Shown: positions 15,401-22,111 of the stretch, in pieces
How positions within the stretch are numbered: the stretch's first letter is position 1
Layout: every line of letters starts with the position of its first letter
Notes under the pieces: generated by a model
The model's database searches: none
The model's input: the letters and a program-made list of their open reading frames with translations, nothing else
What the model was told of the DNA's origin: nothing
DNA from: Oceanihabitans iliipiscarium
Lineage (GTDB): Bacteria; Bacteroidota; Bacteroidia; Flavobacteriales; Flavobacteriaceae
Assembly: GCF_042686125.1 (NCBI RefSeq)
Contig: NZ_JBHUOV010000013.1
Coordinates: forward strand, 1-22,167
Length of the DNA: 22,167 nucleotides
Direction of reading: 5' to 3'
Position numbers and translations under genes: made by a program

Positions 15401-15600
15401 AACGTGTTCGTGTATGATTTTTTGCGGATTGAGCCGAAGCTATTTTTAGCTTCGGATGAGCCACTTGTGGCGAAAATTCCGCTGGAGAAAAAGCGCGACA
15501 GATGAGCTGTCTGCGATTTTTCAGATTTGTTGTTTGATTAAAAGTAAGAAAAATTCTTCTTGTTAACCATCTGCGCTAGCAATGAATTATACACGGTGTT
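15401..15600 (-). repeat. attC-like site 15, family A variant
   Basis: It is 200 bp. The left half is standard family A, but the second large hairpin is replaced by a new one with stem GACAG/CTGTC (AGCGCGACAG...CTGTCTGCGAT). The right end reads ATACACG-GT-GTT, changing the 2-nt spacer. It looks like a hybrid between family A and an unseen family. Confidence 0.86.
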
Positions 15601-15629
15601 GTGCTTTCGTTATTTTTATTTGTTTATGT

Positions 15630-16670
15630 TTATTGACTTGAAATTTTTATAGCAGTTTGATTCTTTGTAGAATCCTTTAAATAATTTTGTTTAATACCAT
15701 TGACCATGCCATTTGAATCTCTTGTAAATACAATTTCCCAACTTGAGTAATCAACATATATAAATGTATCTTTTTTAATTTGCTTTAAAATATAGATGTC
15801 ATCATAAAGATATCCGTTTTTTTGAGTGTATTGTCTTTTATTTTTAGTTTGCATAGACTCATATGTGCCAATAAAATCATTTATATTATTTAGAGGACTT
15901 CCATATTTTTCAATAATATTCTTATTGTTTATCATATAAGAATCTCCCAATAGTTTTGTTAATGTTTGTAATAACCCAAAACCGTTAGATTGCATTGATT
16001 TAATTGTTCCATATTTTCCAGCTGTATTATCAGATTCATGCTGTGATATCCAATTTTTATAAATAGGGTCGTTTATGTAAAAGTGAATCATTTCGGTAGT
16101 TGTTTTATTTTCTTTCATTAAGTAGTACCAATTCGTTTTTGTGGCTAAATAATCATGGCGGTCTTTTACTTGCTGTCTAAAATTTAAATACCTATCATCA
16201 TGTAATTGTCCAAGATCATTGTAATAATAATTTACATTCTTTACGATGGATAGATATTTTTCAGGAATTATTCCTTGAAAATTCTCGAATTTTTTGAAAG
16301 CTGTTTTCTGATAATCAAAAGCTGAAAATTGTAAACCAATCCAAAATAAGTTTCCTGGTCCTTTTTCTAGATATTCATCTTTTGATATTTTTTGTTCTAA
16401 TATTAAACGTGATAAAGAATCTACTTTTTTATTACTATTTAGTATTTTTTCAGAATTAATAATATCTGTTTTTAAATCATCACGTAACTCTGATAGTATG
16501 TTTTCAAATCGAAGTTGATTCGAAATATTTTCATTCCAATTATTAATTGAAAGTGCAATTAAAATTCCAATAACCACTAGTATAATTTCTCCAATTGCGT
16601 AAATCAGATATTTACTGAATTTATTTTCAGAGACTAACTTTTGTCTAATTTTTCTAAAGAATTTTATCAT
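15630..16670 (-). CDS. DUF6090 family protein with extra C-terminal domain (copy 4)
   Basis: The product is 346 aa, about 100 longer than the other copies. The N-terminus is MIKFFRKIRQ with subtype ENKFSKYLIYAIGEI, helix at about residues 21-41, then LSINNWNE. The middle part is helical (LRFENILSELRDDLKTDI). The final 80 residues or so, from NDFIGTYESMQTKNKRQY onward, alternate Tyr-rich and polar strands (GYLYDDIYILKQIKKDTFIY, WEIVFTRDSNGMVNGIKQNY) and look like a small beta domain of the kind often placed after periplasmic regions. The cassette shows the usual GTTGTGCTT arms. It may be a fusion of the DUF6090 anchor with another module. Confidence 0.87.
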   Translation of the reverse strand: MIKFFRKIRQKLVSENKFSKYLIYAIGEIILVVIGILIALSINNWNENISNQLRFENILSELRDDLKTDIINSEKILNSNKKVDSLSRLILEQKISKDEYLEKGPGNLFWIGLQFSAFDYQKTAFKKFENFQGIIPEKYLSIVKNVNYYYNDLGQLHDDRYLNFRQQVKDRHDYLATKTNWYYLMKENKTTTEMIHFYINDPIYKNWISQHESDNTAGKYGTIKSMQSNGFGLLQTLTKLLGDSYMINNKNIIEKYGSPLNNINDFIGTYESMQTKNKRQYTQKNGYLYDDIYILKQIKKDTFIYVDYSSWEIVFTRDSNGMVNGIKQNYLKDSTKNQTAIKISSQ

Positions 16671-16698
16671 TGGTTAGCGGTTTCTTATAATGAAGCAC

Positions 16699-16822
16699 AA
16701 CGGTTTCGTGTATGATTTGTGCGGCCGAGAATCCGCAGGATTTTCAGTCGCAGTAAATCAATTGTTTAAAGTTAGAAATTTAATTTGAAACTTCATGCAA
16801 AGCATGAATTATACACGTTGTT
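16699..16822 (-). repeat. attC-like site 16, family E (short)
   Basis: It is 124 bp. The left end is AAC-GGTTT-CGTGTAT. The first stem is reduced to TGCG/CGCA around the hairpin GAGAATCC-GCA-GGATTTTC. The right half, with TTTAAAGTTAGAAAT and hairpin TTCATGC-AAA-GCATGAA, is family-B-like. It may be a shortened family-B site. Confidence 0.86.
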
Positions 16823-16841
16823 GTGCTTTCGTTATTTATAA

Positions 16842-17576
16842 TTATTGCATCTCAATTAATCGATTGAGTACCTTTTCAGTTGCAGCCATTATTAATTCCC
16901 TATTTATATTTCCTTTATCATTCATCCACTTACGTGAGGTTATATAACTTTCAAAGCTCCTGTATAAATCGTCGGAGTCTATTCTCGACCAGGCATTTTC
17001 TGCTAATGGTCCACTTAGCGCTTTATACTCTCCAATTGAATATTTTTTCATCATCTCTTGAAATTGAAGATTATGGTTATTTATTTGTATCTTAATTATA
17101 TCACTTCTTATTGTTTGAACGGTTTGCAAATCAATTAAATAATCATATGTGATGTCATCATAATATTCAAGGATTCCATTAGATTGTATGGCAAGCAAAG
17201 TTTTGCTATTTAGAGGTCTGAATGTTTTAAAGTCAGTAGGTAATTCATTTCTTACTATTTTTATTAAAGAATCATTATTGACGTTAGGACTTGAAAGCCT
17301 TTCAATTAAATTTTGAAGAATTTTATTGTCACTAATTGCAAAGTCAGTTTGTTCGTTTAGAATGATTATGTCTTGTTTTAGGTCTTTAATTAGGGATTCT
17401 GTATAGTTAGACAGTGTTGACTTAGTTTTACGAGTCTCATTCCAATTATTAATTGCTAATGCAATCAAAATACCGACAACTACTAAAACAATCTCTCCAA
17501 TAGCATATTTTAAATACTTACCAGTTTTACCCTCGGAAAGTAGATTCCGTCTAATTTTTCTAAAGAATTTTATCAT
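16842..17576 (-). CDS. DUF6090 family membrane-anchored protein (copy 5)
   Basis: The product is 244 aa. It starts MIKFFRKIRR, with EGKTGKYLKYAIGEI and a helix at about residues 22-41 (LVVVGILIALAINNWNE). The C-terminal region includes LLAIQSNGILEYYDDITYDYL, an aligned but strongly changed form of the S-x-G-L...I-x-x-x-x-L-R motif in copies 1, 2 and 7. It is a single-gene cassette. It sits directly next to the copy 4 cassette, so copies 4-5 form a tandem pair separated by the short family-E site. Confidence 0.89.
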   Translation of the reverse strand: MIKFFRKIRRNLLSEGKTGKYLKYAIGEIVLVVVGILIALAINNWNETRKTKSTLSNYTESLIKDLKQDIIILNEQTDFAISDNKILQNLIERLSSPNVNNDSLIKIVRNELPTDFKTFRPLNSKTLLAIQSNGILEYYDDITYDYLIDLQTVQTIRSDIIKIQINNHNLQFQEMMKKYSIGEYKALSGPLAENAWSRIDSDDLYRSFESYITSRKWMNDKGNINRELIMAATEKVLNRLIEMQ

Positions 17577-17604
17577 CGGTTATCGGTTGGTTATAATGAA
17601 GCAC

Positions 17605-17802
17605 AACGTGTTCGTGTATGATTTTTTGCGGATTGAGCCGAAGCTATTTTTAGCTTTGGATGAGCCACTAGTGGCGAAAAATCCGCGGGAGGAAAATGGC
17701 AAGGCTTAGACTTGCTAATTTTCCGATTAGATAAATATACAAATTGTAGGATAAAATCTTCCAAATAACCAACTTGCGAAGCAATTAATTATACACGTTG
17801 TT
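17605..17802 (-). repeat. attC-like site 17, family A
   Basis: It is 198 bp. The second hairpin is GCCACTAGTGGC, a perfect palindrome, and the last hairpin is TTGC-GAA-GCAA. The right arm GTTGTAGTTA marks the small membrane-protein cassette. Confidence 0.88.
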
Positions 17803-17816
17803 GTAGTTAGTTTTTT

Positions 17817-18104
17817 TTATTTAGTTAAATAAACAATTGAGTAAACTAGAACCATTATAATTAACCACAGCCCAAATCCTCGAAGTGTTTTTTTTATTGC
17901 ATTTAAGTGGTTTCCTTTTTTCAAGTATAGAAGTAGAAACAAAAAAAATAATAAAACAATAGGGAATATTACCAAGCCAAAAACGTAACCATAAACAGCA
18001 TTAATTTTTTCAAGTCTAACCAAAATTGTGAATAATAAAAACGATACAATTGAAGTAATGCTAAACCATTGAAATAAATTAATTAATGTAGTAGGTGTTT
18101 TCAT
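17817..18104 (-). CDS. Small membrane protein of unknown function
   Basis: The product is 95 aa with three hydrophobic segments at about residues 12-29, 37-61 and 74-92 separated by short basic loops (LEKINAVYG, YLKKGNHLNAIKKTLRG). The start ATG overlaps the stop of an upstream frameshifted ORF (ATGA), suggesting that the two were once co-translated as a two-gene cassette. No family is recognised. The many charged residues in the loops and absence of a signal peptide fit an inner-membrane protein. Confidence 0.7.
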   Translation of the reverse strand: MKTPTTLINLFQWFSITSIVSFLLFTILVRLEKINAVYGYVFGLVIFPIVLLFFLFLLLYLKKGNHLNAIKKTLRGFGLWLIIMVLVYSIVYLTK

Positions 18105-18381
18105 TTCCTTAATCCAAGTTTAGATAATTCCACTTTCCAATAATCGGTATAATAAATTCCGTAGAGATAAGGGAATTCAGTATTTTTAATATCAATAAAC
18201 TTGTCAAAATTCTTTTCCACTAATTTCAGTAATTCCATATAATTAGACTTATCGTATGAAATTCGTTTACCTACTCTTACCTCAATTTTATTAGTTTTAA
18301 TTCCATTTCCGCTAAATAAAATAGCATAGTGAAATTATAAATTAGGTGCTTATTATTTTTATACTTTTTTTTTAAAAACAT
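18101..18381 (-). pseudogene. Frameshifted small ORF upstream of membrane protein
   Basis: An ATG at 18379-18381, placed as in other cassettes about 11 nt inside the end, opens MFLKKKYKNNKHLIYN, but this frame ends after 35 codons. A second frame is open from 18334 to a TGA at 18101 that overlaps the next gene's ATG. It encodes a protein-like stretch of 77 residues (starts FHYAILFSGNGIKTNKIEV, ends YYTDYWKVELSKLGLRK) with no ATG before residue 33. A one-base loss near 18334 would join the two into about 93 residues. A 9-A run lies further upstream but cannot by itself restore the frame because a TAA lies between. A sequencing error or a real mutation are both possible; a 45-aa product from the ATG at 18236-18238 is an alternative. 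Confidence 0.5.
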
Positions 18382-18391
18382 AATTAACTAC

Positions 18392-18590
18392 AACGTGTTC
18401 GTGTATGATTTTTTGCGGATTGAGCCGAAGCTATTTTTAGCTTTGGATGAGCCACTTGTGGCGAAAAATCCGCTGGAGGAAAATGGCAAGGCTTAGACTT
18501 GCTAATTTTCCGATTAGTTAAATATACAAATTGTAGGATAAAATCTTCCAAATAACCAACATTGCGTAGCAATTAATTATACACGTTGTT
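18392..18590 (-). repeat. attC-like site 18, family A
   Basis: It is 199 bp and close to site 13 in sequence, including GATAAAATCTTCCAAATAACC before the last hairpin. The right arm GTTAGGTGCA fits the classical GTTRRRY box. The stop codon of the next gene lies inside the site. Confidence 0.88.
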
Positions 18591-19433
18591 AGGTGCAGTT
18601 TTATATTTAGTTAAATGTTCGATAATAGCTTTTTCTACTTCTAAATAATTTGATTGAATTAGCCAATGACCTCCATCTATTTCAATAAAAGTATAATCTC
18701 CTTTCATGTACTTATGATTATTTTCAGCGGCGACTTTACCAATAGCTAAATCATTTTTGCCCCAAATAAATAGAGTGGGCGTTGTAATATCTCCAACAGG
18801 TTGATTATTTCCTTTTTTAAAATTCGCTCTATAATAATTTAATGCTGCTGTTAATGAATACTTTCTACGAAATACAGAAAGATAATTATCTAGTTCTTCG
18901 GGTGAACTATGTTTCCATAATTTCCTGAATTTTTCAAAATCATTTTTCCGCAACATTATTTCAGGAATAACAGGAAATAAGAACCATCCTATGTAACGAC
19001 TCTTTTTTCTTTGTTCCTTATCCATTTTAATAGCTTTTCTAAAACCTCTAGAGTGAGGAACAGATAAAGCTGTCCAGCTAATTATTTTTTCGGCATTATT
19101 GTAGACAATATTCCATCCAATTCCAGCTCCCCAATCATGTGCTATAAGATGAAATTTATCTACATTAATAGCATTTGCAATGTTCAAAATATCGTCACTT
19201 AATTTTTTTATCGTATAGTTTTTCACTCCTTTCGGACTAGCATTCTTGCTGTAGCCACGCATATCAGGTGCTAAACAAAAATATCCTATTGAGGATAGTT
19301 TTTTCATCAAATTAATCCACATAAACGAAGTTTCTGGGAATCCATGAAGAAATATTATCAGTTCGTTTTCTTCATTACCTGAAACTCTACAATCAAATTC
19401 AAATTCTTTAGTTCTTATTTTCCTTATTTGCAT
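18573..19433 (-). CDS. Epoxide-hydrolase-like alpha/beta hydrolase
   Basis: The product is 286 aa from the ATG at 19431-19433; a GTG on the R-box arm would add six residues. There is no signal peptide, so it is cytoplasmic. Motifs: HGFPE (30-34, oxyanion hole), the nucleophile motif AHDWGAG with Asp100, the acid in GKNDLAIG (Asp228) and His256 in GGHWL. An Asp nucleophile after His in H-D-W-G is the mark of epoxide hydrolases and haloalkane dehalogenases. The HGFPE motif and the YYRANF cap segment favour the epoxide hydrolase group. The last residues, NNVYN and stop, come from site 18, as in the lipoprotein at 3543. The substrate is unknown. Confidence 0.87.
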   Translation of the reverse strand: MQIRKIRTKEFEFDCRVSGNEENELIIFLHGFPETSFMWINLMKKLSSIGYFCLAPDMRGYSKNASPKGVKNYTIKKLSDDILNIANAINVDKFHLIAHDWGAGIGWNIVYNNAEKIISWTALSVPHSRGFRKAIKMDKEQRKKSRYIGWFLFPVIPEIMLRKNDFEKFRKLWKHSSPEELDNYLSVFRRKYSLTAALNYYRANFKKGNNQPVGDITTPTLFIWGKNDLAIGKVAAENNHKYMKGDYTFIEIDGGHWLIQSNYLEVEKAIIEHLTKYKTAPNNVYN

Positions 19434-19453
19434 GATTTGTAGTAATTGCACCT

Positions 19454-19649
19454 AACGTGTTCGTGTATGGTTTCGTGCGGATTTTCAGCCGAAGCGAGTT
19501 TCGCTTAGGATGAGCCATTTATGGCGAAAAATCCGTTGGAAAAAGGAGCGAGGCTGCGTCTTGCTATTTTTCCAAGAAGTCATACTGTTTGTTTAAAGAT
19601 AGAAATAATAATTGAAGTTAAGGTGTTAGCATGGACTATACACGTTGTT
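19454..19649 (-). repeat. attC-like site 19, family B, partly degraded
   Basis: It is 196 bp. The inner stem reads AGCGAG/CTTGCT (one G-T pair) and the last hairpin is degraded (GTTAAGGTGTTAGCATGGAC). The right arm is GTTACCAAC. Confidence 0.86.
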
Positions 19650-19664
19650 ACCAACTGGCTTTAC

Positions 19665-20207
19665 TCAGATTTTAATCCAAGTAATTTCATTTTCTTTTAT
19701 ATTCTTTAAAAAATCAATGTTTATTTTTTCTACGGAATAAGTTTTTTCATTTTCGATTTTAATTCGCTCGTTATGCAACTCGCCAGAAAATTGATGATAT
19801 AATATTCCAATTTCACTTAGTTTATTTTTCAGTCGCTTATCATTTAGAAATTCAGTCCATTTTTTTGTTTCTTTTTGTTCTGCTTTTAATTCACTTGAGT
19901 TATTTTCGATAAATTCTTTTCGTTTTTGTTCTAAAAGCAATTCAATTCGGCGTTTTGAGAATCGTTTTCTTTCGAGTTTTTTCTGTTCTTTATTCCAATC
20001 TGGTTCAGAAGAGTCGTCACTGTATTTTTTTCCAATAACAGAACCACAATCACAATCTTTTGTTGTCGTTAAGAAAGCCTGTATTTGGTCAGGATTTTTT
20101 ATATCTAATTTATATTCTGTGTAATTTAATCTGAATTCAGACGCAATTTTATTGATTTCTGAAATGTTAGATTTCTCTTTTGTAACTAAAAAGTTGAATT
20201 GACACAT
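19665..20207 (-). CDS. Protein of unknown function with CxC motif
   Basis: The product is 180 aa, probably cytoplasmic. The N-terminus (MCQFNFLVTKEKSN) leads to a Cys-x-Cys segment KDCDCGSVIG (51-59), which with Cys2 could bind a metal. Residues 70-125 are a highly charged helix (EQKKLERKRFSKRRIELLLE), perhaps coiled coil. A later segment GILYHQFSGELHNERIKIE has two His that could join in metal binding. I do not recognise the family. It is a single-gene cassette, with the stop 13 bp inside the left arm. Confidence 0.72.
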   Translation of the reverse strand: MCQFNFLVTKEKSNISEINKIASEFRLNYTEYKLDIKNPDQIQAFLTTTKDCDCGSVIGKKYSDDSSEPDWNKEQKKLERKRFSKRRIELLLEQKRKEFIENNSSELKAEQKETKKWTEFLNDKRLKNKLSEIGILYHQFSGELHNERIKIENEKTYSVEKINIDFLKNIKENEITWIKI

Positions 20208-20229
20208 AATTTTCTTTCAGCTTGTTGGT

Positions 20230-20428
20230 AACGTGTTCGTGTATGGTTTGTTGCGGATTGAGCCGAAGCTATTTTTAGCTTTGGATGAGCCACTTGTGGC
20301 GAAAAATCCGCTGGAGGAAAATAGCAAGACTCTGACTTGCAAATTATCCAATGAACTAAATATACAAAAAACGAGTTCAACTCTTCCTTTTAACCAACAT
20401 TGCGAAGCAATTAATTATACACGTTGTT
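20230..20428 (-). repeat. attC-like site 20, family A
   Basis: It is 199 bp. The left flank reads GTATGGTTTGTTGCGG, a mixture of family A and B at this position, and the second large stem is imperfect (GGAAAATAGCAAG/CTTGCAAATTATCC). The right arm is GTTGTGC of the DUF6090 type. Confidence 0.87.
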
Positions 20429-20440
20429 GTGCTTTCGTTA

Positions 20441-21160
20441 TTAGACTTGGCTTTTTATCTTATTTATAAGCAAATTCGCTTCTTTTTTATATTTTCTTAA
20501 ATGGTTCAAGTAAATTTCATAATAAAGTTCGTGAAATGATATTACTCGGTTTCTATAATCTATAGATGATAGTGCATAATTTATGAATTCTTCGTTGATC
20601 TTACTATTTGTATAATCTTCAAACCAAGTCATATTTTTTTTAAAATATGCACGATTGTCTTTCCAATCTATTGTTACTTCCTTAGTTGAGACATCGATTT
20701 CGGTGTGAGAAATAGAATAAAATTCACTAATCTCATTTGAAAGACTATCTTGATTTGGATTAATAACAGTGCTATTCTGCCTTAATAATTCTAATCCGCG
20801 TGTTTTTAGTTTTATATCTGGAAAGCCACCAAGAATTGTCATACACTGATTACATTTCAAATAATCATCAAATGAGATATTTCTATTAATTACTCGTTTG
20901 AATATACTATCCCTAAACTGGGTATATAAAAGTACTTTATCAATCATCGCAATATCAGATAATAAGTCACTCTTCACAATTGAATAAACATCTTTGATTG
21001 TGTCATTAAGTTTACGTTTCTCGTTCCAATTATTAATCTGTAAGGCAATTAGAATACCAATAACAACGAGAACAATTTCTCCAATGGCATATTTAACATA
21101 CTTTCCAGTTTTGTTTTCCAGTAGCAAGTTTTGGCGGATTTTTCTAAAGAATTTTATCAT
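20441..21160 (-). CDS. DUF6090 family membrane-anchored protein (copy 6)
   Basis: The product is 239 aa. It begins MIKFFRKIRQ with ENKTGKYVKYAIGEI and a helix at about residues 22-41 followed by LQINNWNE. In the C-terminal region a Cys pair (LKCNQC, residues 103 and 106) is peculiar to this copy. The central motif appears as KLKTRGLELLRQNSTVINPN (117-136), and a further segment has EVTIDWKDNRAYFKKN. It is the sole gene of its cassette, with the common DUF6090 leader. The C-terminal part would face the periplasm if the basic N-terminus stays inside. Confidence 0.89.
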   Translation of the reverse strand: MIKFFRKIRQNLLLENKTGKYVKYAIGEIVLVVIGILIALQINNWNEKRKLNDTIKDVYSIVKSDLLSDIAMIDKVLLYTQFRDSIFKRVINRNISFDDYLKCNQCMTILGGFPDIKLKTRGLELLRQNSTVINPNQDSLSNEISEFYSISHTEIDVSTKEVTIDWKDNRAYFKKNMTWFEDYTNSKINEEFINYALSSIDYRNRVISFHELYYEIYLNHLRKYKKEANLLINKIKSQV

Positions 21161-21188
21161 TGGTTAGCAGTTTGTCATAATGAAGCAC

Positions 21189-21313
21189 AACGTGTTTGTG
21201 TATGGCTTGTTGCGTTGGCAAGAACTAAGTTAGTAAAAGAAACCGAACCAATAGGAAAATCCGTAGGATTTTCCGAGTACACACAAACCAAGCAATTGGT
21301 TATACACGTTGTT
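21189..21313 (-). repeat. attC-like site 21, family C (short)
   Basis: It is 125 bp. The hairpin GGAAAATCC-GTA-GGATTTTCC is the third version of the family-C stem, with changes on both sides compared with sites 4 and 14; the left hairpin is CTTG/CAAG. It lies between two DUF6090 cassettes. Confidence 0.86.
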
Positions 21314-21322
21314 GTGCTTTCG

Positions 21323-22045
21323 TTATTTTTTTAATTCGTTTTCTATTATTATTTTAAGTTCATTTGCCTTTTTATAACCTTGTTGTTGGAAGCTAGCTAC
21401 ATGTCGTATCGTCTTTGCTTTCCATCTTACTGCTTCTATGAATTCCTTATCTTCTAGCAACTTTGCATAATCATGTGGTATTCCTTTAAACCATGGATTT
21501 TCCATTCGAATATGTTTCAAGAAAAGAGGTGCTAAATAAAATGTCTGATTGTCAACAGCGAGTTCTTTTTCAAATTTTAATATTCCTGCATAATAGTTTC
21601 CATGTAAGTTCGTTAATGCAATTCTAATACTGTCATTACTAATAAGGTCAAATCCTTTGGATTTTAGATTATCATAAGCAGAAGTATTAAATGTAGACAA
21701 GCCATGCCTTAGTAGATATCCATAATGTTTTTTCATTGTATCATTCCAAACAGTACGAGTTTCAATGGTCTCAACTACATATTCAGCAGAAAGTCCGACC
21801 TCTTGATTAAACTCAGCATTAACCTTATTATCTTTTATATCTTGATTAAGATTTACAAGTAGTTCATACAATAACTTTTGTTCTTCATCACTTCTCTTTT
21901 CTGCTTCATTCCAATTATTAATCTGAAGAGCAATGAGAATCCCAATAACAACAAGAATTATTTCTCCGATTGCGTACTTAAAATACTTTCCAGTTTTGTT
22001 TTCCATAAGTAAGCTCTGGCGAATTTTTCTAAAAAATTTTATCAT
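21323..22045 (-). CDS. DUF6090 family membrane-anchored protein (copy 7)
   Basis: The product is 240 aa. It starts MIKFFRKIRQ with ENKTGKYFKYAIGEI and a helix at about residues 22-41 ending LQINNWNE. Residues 125-141 (DNLKSKGFDLISNDSIR) align without gaps with copy 1 at the other end of the window, also 240 aa. These two thus share their C-terminal domain although their N-terminal subtypes differ (KTGKY here, KFSKY in copy 1), which hints at recombination within the gene. The leader to the cassette end is longer (66 bp) than in the other copies. The start region carries one base change in the otherwise invariant first 24 nt. Confidence 0.9.
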   Translation of the reverse strand: MIKFFRKIRQSLLMENKTGKYFKYAIGEIILVVIGILIALQINNWNEAEKRSDEEQKLLYELLVNLNQDIKDNKVNAEFNQEVGLSAEYVVETIETRTVWNDTMKKHYGYLLRHGLSTFNTSAYDNLKSKGFDLISNDSIRIALTNLHGNYYAGILKFEKELAVDNQTFYLAPLFLKHIRMENPWFKGIPHDYAKLLEDKEFIEAVRWKAKTIRHVASFQQQGYKKANELKIIIENELKK

Positions 22046-22111
22046 TGTTTAGTTATTTCTCGTAAGTTAGGATAATTATTTCATTCCGATTGAGTGAGAA
22101 TAATGAAGCAC

